Shown here: in pieces, positions 43,895 through 53,034 of the stretch
Position numbering within the stretch: the stretch's first letter is position 1
How the letters are laid out: the number at the start of each line of letters is the position of its first letter
From: Limnomonas spitsbergensis
Lineage: Eukaryota > Chlorophyta > Chlorophyceae > Chlamydomonadales
Assembly (NCBI GenBank): GCA_037349105.1
Contig: JAYJMM010000071.1
Span: 186,001 to 250,000 of the forward strand
DNA: 64,000 nucleotides
Direction: 5' to 3'
Made by a program: the position numbers and the translations under genes
Notes under the pieces: generated by a model
Seen by the model: only the letters and a program-made list of their open reading frames with translations
What the model was told of the DNA's origin: nothing
Databases searched by the model: none

Positions 43895-44200
43895 GTGCAC
43901 CTTTCAATCATTGCCCACTCTTGCCAGCTTCCGTCCATCTCCCATTCCGCCCACACTCTTGTCAGCTTCCTGTCAGCTTCCTGCCAGCTCCCATCCATCT
44001 CCCATGCCGCCCACAGTCCTGCCAATTCCTGCCAGCTTCCATCCAGCTCCCATGCCGCCCACACTCTTCCCAGCTTCCTGCCAGCTTCCGCCTATCTCTC
44101 ATGCCACCCACAGTCCTACCAATTCCTGTTAGTTTCTATCCAGCCCCCATGCCGCCCACACTCTTCCCAGCTTCCTTGCAGCTTCCTCATATCTGCAGTG
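43895..44200. repeat. Degenerate minisatellite of about 49 bp
   Basis: CCCATGCCGCCCACA recurs near 44,000, 44,049, 44,098 (variant) and 44,147, separated by CCAGCTTCC-rich sequence and alternating between GTCCTGCC and CTCTTCCC forms. Earlier, more divergent units begin about 43,930. Confidence 0.7.
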
Positions 44201-44369
44201 CCGAGCGGATTACTCTCCCTTTGTATCTGAATGATCCAGCCCTAGCCCAAACCCTTCAAGGGGAACGCAGTGGTTTTGGGCATGTGCTGTACTCTCTGCC
44301 TCTGAAGCCGCATGGCCATGCACTCGTCTTCATGCGTCCCATGCGGCATGCTTTCCCTCTGCGCCCTGA

Positions 44370-44588
44370 AACGTAACCAAACCCTGAAACGTAGTCAAAT
44401 CCTGAAACACAACCAAACCTTGAAACGTAGCCAAACCCTGAAACGTGACCAAAACCTGAAACGTAACCAAACCCTGAAACGTAGCAAAACCCTGAAAGAT
44501 AGCCAAACCCTGAAACGTAACCAAACCCTGAAACATAGCCAAACCCTGAAACATAGCCAAACCCTGAAACGTAACCAAACCCTGAGTC
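44370..44588. repeat. 18-bp telomere-like minisatellite, about 12 units
   Basis: Units of CCAAACCCTGAAACGTAA with small variants. AAACCCTGAAAC recalls degenerate plant or algal-type telomere repeats. The length is a multiple of three, so open frames run through both strands; they are not treated as genes. Confidence 0.85.
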
Positions 44589-44589
44589 C

Positions 44590-46250
44590 TGACATGCTGC
44601 CTAAGCAACGTATGCCAAGGCTGCACAGCATTGGTGTCATTTTATTTATACTTATTTTATTAGGGATCTCCTTCATGGGAGACTGTAAAAAAAGTGTGCC
44701 TAGGAAAAAAAGGGACTAAAAATCAAAAAGAAAAGAGAAAAGACGGTCACCAAACCTACTATGCCGAAGCGACGGCTCACGACGCTCCGCAGGCACAGGC
44801 CAGGGGTGGGTTGCGACGTAGTGTTCTGCCGCAAGCGCGGCCTCGATCAAAAGAAGCGCATTAGCAATGCAATTCTATTGCACCCAACGTCGGCTGTAGG
44901 TGACATTAATTCGAAAAGCTTTTGGGCCGCGCGGCGATGACACCTCTCGCCCGCCACCCACCCAAAGTAATCGTCCGTGACTAATGCATTACTGGTGTCA
45001 GTCGCTTACAGCCTAGAACCGACAATACTGATCTAGCGGAGGTCGCGAGTTCGATACCTGCCGGTGGCAGAACAAGTTGTTGCAGACCGTGCGTTATCGC
45101 ACTGACACGCTGATGGTTGTTCGCACCCGAAAGAAAAACCCTGAAAAGAGCGAAGGGTTCAAGAAAAGAAAATACAACAAAAGAAACCCGGGTGAGGTGG
45201 CAAAGATCCCCACGATTGTTATAGCTTTGCGCAGGTGCAAATATCGTAGTTTGTGAGCCGCACAATGCTGACTGTGTGCGCACCTGGATCACATCAGGAC
45301 CAGCGTGCATCGTGCATTCACATTCCCTCCTCCTGCTCTATTAATGCCCCACTCATTTGCATACATCCATTTGAATCCCACACTATGACACTATTTCTCC
45401 GTCGATTCCCATCAATTCTCTAAGCAGCTTAATGACGAAATGAATGATGCGGCTGAGACGTGGGCGTCCTGCGCTGATTCCCTTTCTGCGCACCTGCTGC
45501 CTTGCACATGCATCAGCCACCCTTTTTGAGCAGGTCTCAGAGGTGTAACGTCATTGTGGGCATGCATCAGCCACCATGTCACCCCCACCCCATGCATGGC
45601 ACCCACAGTCGACCATTTCCAAGGGGACACTCATTCTGACTCCATGCGCCTGCCTCACCCCTTTGCTGCTGCACCCCCATGCAGGCAGCACGAGCTGCCC
45701 TGCATCACCGTGCATGCATCATGCAGTGTGAACACAATTTGCTGTCCTCAAGGATGCACCTGTTGGAGTTCATGCTAAATCAAGAAGTGCCCCACATGAT
45801 GCTCCACCCTCTGCCGACCCCCCCCCCCCCCCCCAAATAATGCACCTGGTGTCATGGCCTTATGGTTCACCCGCTTGCTTCCACATTGCCATGTAATGTG
45901 CAGGCACTTGTTTCCTGGCTCACGCCCGCCTCCCCCCACCAGGCTCCCCCACCCCACCCCACCTTACGCTACCCAAAGTAACTCTTGTATCAATTGTCAC
46001 AACCTTGGTTCCACACAATATATGGTGCTGAAACTCTGTGCCCTTGCTCATGCCCTTTCCTGCCAGACCCACACGCCCACCCAACCTTGTGAACCTCCTG
46101 TTCCACCTGCTACCCCTCACCATGTACCGCCTGTTGCCATCCAAACGCCTCCAGGTGCCGCCTGTTACCACAGGACCGTCCTGTCCTGCAAGCTCCACCT
46201 TCCGCTCGGTCCCAAATTCACTTTCCTTGTTTTTTCAAAATTCTGAGACA
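44590..46250. other. No confident gene; tRNA-like segment and poly-C tract
   Basis: A 59-codon ORF starts at 44,762 (MPKRRLTTLRRHRPGVG) and is arginine-rich, but nothing supports expression. A tRNA-like segment is listed separately at 45,005. A poly-C run lies at 45,819-45,835. A minus-strand copy of the CAATGACGTTACAC head lies near 45,527-45,560. Confidence 0.4.
45005..45075 (+). ncRNA. tRNA-like segment (possible SINE head)
   Basis: GAGGTCGCGAGTTCGATACC at 45,039-45,058 contains a good B box. TGGTGTCAGTCG near 44,993-45,004 could be a weak A box. No complete cloverleaf was found. Downstream sequence is purine-rich. Confidence 0.35.
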
Positions 46251-46251
46251 G

Positions 46252-46880
46252 ATTGTGAACTACTGACTGCAGCAAATTGTGTGATGCTGACTGCAGCAAA
46301 TTGTGTGATGCTGACTGCAGCAAATTGTATGATGCTGACTGCAGCAAATTGTGTGATACTGACTGCAGCAAATCGTGTGATGCAGGCTGCAGCAATTGTG
46401 TGATGCTGACTGCAGCAAATTGTGTGATGCTGACTGCAGCAAATTGTGTGATGCTGACTGCAGCAAATCGTGTGATGCAGGCTGCTGCAAATTGTGTGAT
46501 GCTGACTGCAGCAAATTGTGTGATGCTGACTGCAGCAAATCGTGTGATGCAGGCTGCTGCAAATTGTGTGATGCTGACTGCAGAAAATTGTGTGATGCTG
46601 ACTGCAGCAAATTGTGTGATGCTGACTGCAGCAAATCGTGTGATGCAGGCTGCTGCAAATTGTGTGATGCTGACTGCAGCAAATTGTGTGATGCTGACTG
46701 CAGCAAATTGTGTGATGCTGACTGCAGCAAATTGTGTGATTCTGGCTGCAGCAAATTGTGTGATGCTGACTGCAGCAAATTGTGTGATGCTGACTGCAGC
46801 AAATTGTGTGATGCTGACTGCAGCAAATTGAGTGATTCTGGCTGCAGCAGTTGTGTGATCCTGACTGCAGCAAATTGAGT
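46252..46880. repeat. 24-bp minisatellite, about 26 units, open in five frames
   Basis: Units of GTGTGATGCTGAC then TGCAGCAAATT, with a recurring variant (GCAGGCTGCTGC) every third to fifth unit. The 24-bp length keeps frames open: CDADCSKL and VMLTAANC on plus; ITQFAAVS, HNLLQSAS and TICCSQHH on minus. This explains long overlapping ORFs that are not genes. The variant unit spacing shows higher-order duplication. Confidence 0.9.
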
Positions 46881-47756
46881 GATGCGGACAGCAGCAAATT
46901 GTGTGAGGCCACTGCAGGCAGCGCAGTGCAGGTAGCGGCGGGCAGCTGCAGAGGTGGGAACACCAGTGTGGGGTGAGCATTTGAGCCAATCTTTCCTTCG
47001 TGACCGCCCCTTGCATGCCTGGGTGGGTACTCTCTCGAATATACCAGCGTTGTTCAGGCTTAGAGGTTCAGGGTTTTGTGTCAGAGAAAATGGCAGGAAG
47101 AAAAGACTCTATCAGGGTGCTTGGGGAGACATTTCCCTGGGCAATGGCCAAGGCTCGGAACTATCCCAGTACTTTGTGTGTCAGCGTTTTATTTATGTGT
47201 GTACCAGGCCACCTTCAGCCCGCCATTTTATGAGGAGTTCTGGCTGGCAGCACCACTGGGCTGACTGGGACCAGATCTTGACCGGCCTACGGCCGGTCCC
47301 CCAAGAAGCAGGGCTTGCTGCACCAGGCCCCCTCTGCAATGGGCCATGGTGCAGCTTCGGCAGTGCCCATTATCCCGCAAGCACCGCGGCGAGCGCAGCG
47401 CAGCGCAGCGCCTGCCAGCCGAGGCCTTTGGTAGCCTCTTTGCTGGCAGCACCGTCTGTCACGCTACTGACCACTGGGCAGTCCTCTAGTGTCAGCCGTG
47501 CTGACGGTGCCGAGCTGCAGCCTTAAGTTCGTGCACATGCAAGCACACTCCATTCGGCTGGTGCGGACCTTGGCCTGCACTAGCGGCGCCCGCTGTTGAC
47601 TGAAACCAGGTGCGGTAGGCGACCGCAGACCTGTGTTAAGTGGCAGGATCTCTGGGGTCCCCTCTGCCAGCTGCATCAGCTGCGCCCGCTCGTATCGGCA
47701 TCAACTAGCGCTAGCACCTCTGTGACGGGTAGCGGCTGTAGGTCAATCGCTATCTG
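46880..47756. other. No confident gene
   Basis: A fragment near 47,250-47,330 (CCGGCCTACGGCCGGTCCC) resembles the dispersed repeat at 33,730 and 43,125. Open frames of about 70-190 codons exist but show no motif. The minus strand at 47,460-47,700 could be a further decayed tail of the adjacent LINE relic. Confidence 0.35.
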
Positions 47757-48900
47757 ATGCAGTTCGGGACGGCTGATCCCAGCTCCAGCTCCAGCAAGGC
47801 ACCTAGCAATTCACTGCACCAATTGCGCCCTCCGGTGCCCTGCCTGACAGCGAGCTGCATGTTGGCCACCATGGCTGCCGCCATGAGTGGGCTGTATCGC
47901 TGTGCTGCTGGTGCGACCGCAGCACAGCAATACAGCCCACTCATGGGCTGCGTTGTAGAAGCGGAGTACATGCTGCCGCCAACTTTGCTGCAACGGCTGG
48001 CTCTGCAGCTCCCTCATGACCCCCCAGCTGGCAGCGGACGCAGGCAGCCCTGCAGCCTGGCGCAGATGCTGGAGGAAGCTGGACTGCATCCTGCTCTTCA
48101 GGCAATGCCGCGACCTCAGGTGATCGGTGGCCCACACCACAACACCGTAGTTGGACGCAGGCGCTGCATAGACGCCAACCGGATATGTGTAGGCAGACGA
48201 TGCCTGAGGCGCACCTTAGCGGCCATGCGGCAGATACGCTGCAACGCGGCAGCCAAAGGCAACTTGCATGGCCTTCCTCATGCTGCTGCTCTCGTGCTGG
48301 ATGATGCCTAAGAACTTGAATTCCTGGACACGCTTCAGCGCCATCCTATCTGGGTCGTACATGCAAGTATGGGCTGATTGCCGGCGCTGCGCTGCTAAGC
48401 GGCTGCCAAGCTCCAATATCTGTCTTGCTGACGTTGACATGGAGCTGTTTGACCGTCGCATATTCATGCAGGGCATGCGATGCAGTCCTGCCGAGCTGCT
48501 GACTAGCAGGGAGAGGTCATCCGCATGTAAGAGGCATCTGGGTCTTCGCCCCGCCCCCAGCACAATGCCCTCTGGATGGCACTGGACTGCGATCTTGCCT
48601 GGTAGAGCGCTGATATAGAGACTGAAGAGGAGGGGGCTGAGTGGGCAGCCCTGCTTGATGCCGTGGGTGCAAGGCACAGGGCCAGTGCTTTTATGGCCGT
48701 CTGTGAGCGTGTAGACTGCACCTTTGTAGAGCGTTTGCACAGCGCGTAACTGGCATGAAAGCATAAGAAGCCGCTCAGACATGTGCTGCCATAGCTGCTC
48801 GCCTGCTCCTGTGGCACACAGTCATAGGCCTTGGTGAAACCCACAAAGGCCACATGCAGTTTGCCACAGCCTGCAGCTGCTCGTAGCTAGGGTTAACGCC
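47757..48900 (-). pseudogene. Non-LTR reverse transcriptase relic of a second LINE family
   Basis: Minus-strand frames give MAFVGFTKAYDCVP at about 48,810-48,853 (motif A, with Gly for the usual Asp at one position). After a frame change come THGIKQGCPLSPLLFSLYIS (motif B, about 48,610-48,670) and LLHADDLSLLV (motif C, about 48,500-48,535). FKFLGI follows near 48,300. A further frame continues YGVVVWATDHL, MQSSFLQHLRQAAG and SWRQHVLRFYN, typical of the region after RT in L1-like elements. At least two frameshifts show that it is dead. No PHD, RNase H or RLE is visible, so it is a different family from 18,655-25,140. Confidence 0.72.
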
Positions 48901-49102
48901 AGTTTAACTCCTGTTGCGGGCAATCTATGGTTATGTACACGCTATCAATGCATTAAAGTGTTTGAATTTGCACCTATTGGCCCTGTTTGAAAAGCTTGGC
49001 CACGCGTGCGCCCAACCTGCTTCCAGCTGCCTGTTAAGGAGAAAACGTTGAATAAAGAAAACAGAGGAACAAAAGGAATGGCCGAAAAGTGAAGTAAGAG
49101 GC

Positions 49103-49498
49103 GATTCACACCTGACCAACTAAACCCAGGGGTAGGGTTTTTCCAACCCCGGTCACTTCGTGATCCCTGGCAGCTCGTCGACCGATCCACACCACACAAT
49201 CCCGATATTTGCGAAATTTGAATCTGACTGCCCTTCTCCTTTGGTTTCCTTCTGCCATTGTTGTTTCAGAGCTTTGTGAATCAGTGCAAATCTTATCAAA
49301 CACAGGGATGCGAAAATATTGCTGACGAATGTTGCCAACCCCGGGGTTGGATTCGCACGCGAACTGAATGTGGGGTCCGGACCCCACATTCAGTTCGCAC
49401 GCGAATTCCTTACCAACCCCCGGGGTTGGACGAACTGGACCCCGGCTACTTTGGCGACGAACCCCGGGGTTGGTCGCCAAAAAGCTCTGGTGTGAATC
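49103..49498. mobile_element. 396-bp TIR element (MITE-like) with a 40-bp central palindrome
   Basis: Ends are inverted: GATTCACACCTGACCAAC at the left and, reversed, GATTCACACCAGA at the right. Inside are repeated CCCCGGGGTTGG palindromes (about 49,338, 49,420, 49,463) and a perfect 40-bp palindrome at 49,359-49,398. No ORF with recognisable function. Target duplications are not evident. Confidence 0.6.
49359..49398. repeat. Perfect 40-bp palindrome
   Basis: GCGAACTGAATGTGGGGTCC at 49,359-49,378 is followed immediately by its exact inverse. There is no loop, so it may be prone to cruciform formation or assembly error. Confidence 0.85.
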
Positions 49499-49564
49499 TG
49501 GCTCCCAGCTCATCCATAATTGCATCCTCATGGTACCGGTATTCAAGCTTGTGTTACCTCTTTA

Positions 49565-50780
49565 TGTGCATGCACCCGAGGGGGGGCAAAAAAAACTGAA
49601 TACACCCCGTCATCTTAAGTTGTAGAGCTTGACCAGAGCTTTCCATATCTAGTCTTAAAATTGTTTTTGGCCCAGGGGGCTGGGAGATACGGAGGGGCAA
49701 AGTGGGGGGGGGAGGGAATAAAAAAAACATTTTTTTTATATCTTTTTTTTAAACATCTGATTGTTTAAACATCTGATTGAGACGATAGCTACAGCGTTGC
49801 ATTCCCACTGTCATTTGCTACAGATATGCATCATAAAAAATTCACACAGAATGCCAGACCCCTCTTGGCATGCAATTTTGACATGGGGGGGGTGCATGGC
49901 TCTGGAACCACATGCACTGTTGTGCGTACACCCATTATGGACTCACACGATGTACATGCATTGGTAGTTACTATTAATTAAGCAATGACAACCTGCTGTG
50001 AGGATTGTTTGAAGGTCTTAAAATTCACAGACAACCCAGTGGCCCTAAGAAATCACCAACAGGGGAAAGAGTGCAGGAGAGGAGCTGAGAGGCTGGCCAA
50101 AGAGAACTCGACGAAGCAACAGCGCACAATCACATAATTATACCCCCCCTTTTACTTCTGCTACTCCTTCAGCTCTTGCTCCGGCTGCTGCTGCTGCTAT
50201 CGAGCATGCGGCTGCCGTAGAGCCTCTCGCTCTAGCAGCAGCTGCTGGTCCTGCTGCTGAGGCTTCACCCGATAGCCCGCAACAGCAGCTCATATCTTCG
50301 GATGTAGCGACCCAATCGACCCCCGATGTTGTGGTGTTGCGAGAGCTTTCCAGCTGTCCCGGCTACGCACTTCCTGTCGGCCAGACCTTCGTCGCCAATT
50401 GGCCATTTGCGGCTCACATGCCCTGCTCAAGTTTGATGCTAGTTTGCTGCCACTCGTGCGAGAGTCCTCTCGTTTCTGGAGCCTCATGGTCTCTAGCGTG
50501 GATAGGTAGCTGGCAGGTGGTAGCAAGAGCAATGGTATATTCTATTGTTTCACCACTTGACATGTGTGAACCATAAACATTTATCGACACCAGTAGAAGC
50601 GCACTATTGAGCTGGTAGAAATTGACCCCGCTCCCTCCCTGAAATTCTGATTTTTGACTGAGAAATTAAGGTTTTACTAGGTTCCGGAGGCGGGGAGGAG
50701 GGTAGCCAGGGGTCGTTTCACATTTTTTTATGATGGGGTGTTTTATTTTATTTTGCCCCCCCCTCGCATACACCATCCGA
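49565..50780 (+). mobile_element. Second copy of the about 1-kb dispersed element
   Basis: Matches 9,120-10,140 at both ends in the same order: GGGGGGGCAAAAAAAACTGA and TTTTTGGCCCAGGGG at the left, CACCAGTAGAAGCGC and GGTTCCGGAGGCGGGG at the right. The interiors differ, and this copy holds an Ala-rich open frame. Exact ends are uncertain. Confidence 0.5.
50118..50576 (+). CDS. Ala/Pro-rich open frame, function unknown
   Basis: A continuous frame of about 150 codons with no clear start begins among CCCCCCTTTTACTTC. It reads SALAPAAAAAIEHAAA, LALAAAAGPAAEASP, DVVVLRELSSCPGYALPV, VANWPFAAHMP, and stops at 50,576. The (GCT)n-type repeats account for much of the openness. The later half has balanced composition and two CxxC-like pairs, so it could be a decayed exon captured in the dispersed element. 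No family recognised. Confidence 0.25.
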   Translation, partial: NSAQSHNYTPPFTSATPSALAPAAAAAIEHAAAVEPLALAAAAGPAAEASPDSPQQQLISSDVATQSTPDVVVLRELSSCPGYALPVGQTFVANWPFAAHMPCSSLMLVCCHSCESPLVSGASWSLAWIGSWQVVARAMVYSIVSPLDMCEP

Positions 50781-50884
50781 TCGCCCATGGTGTCCCAACG
50801 ACATGTCAGATTTCGCGGCGAAGGGCTGCACCGAGTGAATGACTGCACAAGTATCATATACACCCTTTTACCCAGGTTGACTTG

Positions 50885-50950
50885 TTGAGGGATCGAACCC
50901 GCCACACGATTCTTTTCTCTCCCCCCGACTAGAGCGCCGGGTTCCATGTT
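50885..50950 (-). ncRNA. tRNA-like segment (possible SINE head), minus strand
   Basis: On the minus strand GGGTTCGATCCC at 50,889-50,900 is a perfect B box within GTGGCGGGTTCGATCCCTC. CGGCGCTCTAGTCGGGG upstream could be an A box at acceptable spacing. A full cloverleaf and CCA-proximal stem were not resolved. Confidence 0.42.
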
Positions 50951-51235
50951 CCTGCCCCCTCACATAGGAGGATGGCATGGCTGCACCATGGCCCAGGCGG
51001 TGTATGGTAGTTGGAATTGAGCCTAGTCATTCCCTACCAGCCCCACGCGGCCGAGTGTTCAGCAGGGCCCATCGGGTATGCACTATTCTAAACCCTTTTA
51101 CCCAGATATGAAACGTCATTGGACAGACACCCTCCCAATCTCCCATGAAATCGTACCGTACCACACATTCGTGATACTGTTTATTTAAGTGTGTGTGTGA
51201 GGCCAAGCCTTTTTGAACAGGGCTTGGAGAAGTAA

Positions 51236-51463
51236 TGTCGCACCATAAAGCAGTAAACGTGCTAATATGGTAAATACCGTAAACTCCGGTCAGGACACCT
51301 TAGAGAGGTGTCCTCTACTCACAAATACGGTACATCACCGTACACTCGTGCTCCTTGTACTACATACACGAGCTTGTTAACAAGATAACTGTATCTGGAA
51401 GTCCCTAACTGGGTATCTCTGCCTGGAAGTCTCCGTCTCGTGGGTACCGCCCCTACTACTTTA
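51236..51463 (-). repeat. LTR copy A, 228 bp
   Basis: Begins TGTCGCACCATAAAGCAG and ends GCCCCTACTACTTTA on the plus strand. It differs from copy B at one position noted (CGTGCTCC versus CATGCTCC). It contains the stem AGGACACCT...AGGTGTCCT (51,295-51,317). The usual CA terminus has become TA in both copies; the related LTR end at 37,189 keeps CA. Confidence 0.8.
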
Positions 51464-52097
51464 CTCGCGATGTGCGCTTCAGGTCCGTGGCGGACTTCTT
51501 TCCTCACGGCAGTGATGGACGCCTACGGGCAGGCTCAGTGACTATTCACTGGCTGCGAGTGCTCTTCGAGTTAAGCAGCTAGATGGATATTTGTATATAT
51601 AGCAATTGACTTAGGTAGCATAGGCCTTCTGGCCGTCTGGGCGCGATCCAGCTGGGCTATGTTAAGGTGCACTTACCGCGCTACACGCGGTGAGGGTGAC
51701 GGGACGTAGACTGCGTACTCCTTCTTCGGCAGGGTCTCGGTTCTCTGCTGGGGTACTTGTCTCCAGCTAGATCAGCTGAGGCTGAGCTAGTCTTGACTCG
51801 GGTTGAGGTACTGACTTATATGAAAGCTGCTGGTCTCGAAGACGGCCGGTGCTTGTTACAAAATAGAGGTCTGTCCTTTAGAAAGGGACGAAGTAACTAG
51901 CCGAGGCAATTGCCGGGATACAGGGACCCGGCAGGCCCAATACAGAGTACGGTAGAACCTGTCAAACTAATCCTGCGTAAGCGGGTTTCTAGGTCTCAGC
52001 TCAAATCCGGAGACTCCGCAGAGAAGCTGCGGAGGCCCCGAGGCCGCTAACTGCGGTCTAAACGGTTCTGTTACGTATACGGTAATATACCGTGACA
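51464..52097 (-). promoter_or_regulatory. Leader left between two LTRs, with conserved hairpins
   Basis: Lies immediately 3' (minus sense) of LTR B, separated from it by GC. It starts TGTCACGGTATATTACCG and includes the same GCCGGG...CCCGGC and CTCCGCAG...CTGCGGAG stem-loops as 42,761-42,964. No TGG-type tRNA primer site follows the LTR, so priming may use another mechanism, which is inference. Beyond about 51,890 similarity to the other leader fades. Its far end joins LTR A at CTCGC. Confidence 0.55.
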
Positions 52098-52099
52098 GC

Positions 52100-52327
52100 T
52101 GTCGCACCATAAAGCAGTAAACGTGCTAATATGGTAAATACCGTAAACTCCGGTCAGGACACCTTAGAGAGGTGTCCTCTACTCACAAATACGGTACATC
52201 ACCGTACACTCATGCTCCTTGTACTACATACACGAGCTTGTTAACAAGATAACTGTATCTGGAAGTCCCTAACTGGGTATCTCTGCCTGGAAGTCTCCGT
52301 CTCGTGGGTACCGCCCCTACTACTTTA
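52100..52327 (-). repeat. LTR copy B, 228 bp (3' LTR of the methyltransferase element)
   Basis: Directly repeated with 51,236-51,463. It lies next to the polypurine tract and downstream of the polyprotein, as expected for the 3' LTR. TGTC at its low end and GACA of the adjoining leader flank a GC, giving GACAGCTGTC, a junction repeated at 12,376-12,385. Confidence 0.8.
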
Positions 52328-53034
52328 CTCGCCCCCCCGCTCCCCAGCGTTAAGCCCTCCAGGCATGCGCGGGGAGCCGGAAAAAGGGGTGGTACTGAAA
52401 GAACTTCTTGAAAAATATGTACGTAGAAGCTCAAATCATCATCTGCAAATATGCCTGGTTCCGGCCTTCTACAAATTTGCCTGGTTCAGGCCTTCTACAA
52501 ATCTGCCTGGTTCAGGCCTTCTGCAAATCTGGAAATAAAAATTAACCGAGTTTCAGCTGAAGCGCAATGCGCAGAACCCTACAAATTCAAGCTGTTCAGC
52601 CCACTACCGGCTAGCAAACAGAGGAATTTCAAAGCTATCAGGTCAAGCTAAGAACAACCGCTGCTCTCGCCCCACTGCGCCATAGCCGCCTGGTCTTCAA
52701 AGGCCACAGGAAATGCGCGCCGTAGCAGCGCGATCCGCCCCCTGCTGTGTAATCATTGCCCGAGTTGACTAATTCTCCTCGCTCATCATCCTTATAACAT
52801 ATGTACTACCGTAGCCCTGCTGCTATGGTGTTTGAGAAACAAACTTTCATTAAGCTGCCGTAACTCTACTCCTGCATCTTCCGTCTTCGGTCCGCTGGCT
52901 GCCGGCCCACTGCCTACCGGGTACTAGGACAAGCCGCGCTGCGTTTGCATTTCTGCTCTGTAGGCGCCTGCCCGTTCCTTGCCAGTTACGGCGTGAGTGA
53001 CGTCACGTGCTCAGCGGCCTTGCCGCTCCGGGCT
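52328..53034 (-). other. Polypurine tract and 3' UTR of the methyltransferase element
   Basis: CTCGCCCCCCCGCTCCCC (52,328-52,345) is purine-only but for one base per few on the minus strand and sits beside the LTR. The UTR has three tandem CTGCCTGGTTCAGGCC units (about 52,450-52,530). From 52,410 on it matches 37,800-38,460 of the non-autonomous element. Confidence 0.65.

Noticed and set aside
46165..47016. Overlapping ORFs of 160-283 codons on both strands
   Set aside because: Same cause: a 24-bp repeat lacking stops in five frames.
51236..52327. A single 862-bp LTR running 51,236-52,097
   Set aside because: The 228-bp repeat boundaries coincide with the polypurine tract and with a CA terminus in the related element at 37,189. 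The intervening sequence matches a leader in the non-autonomous element. The shorter LTR is more consistent.
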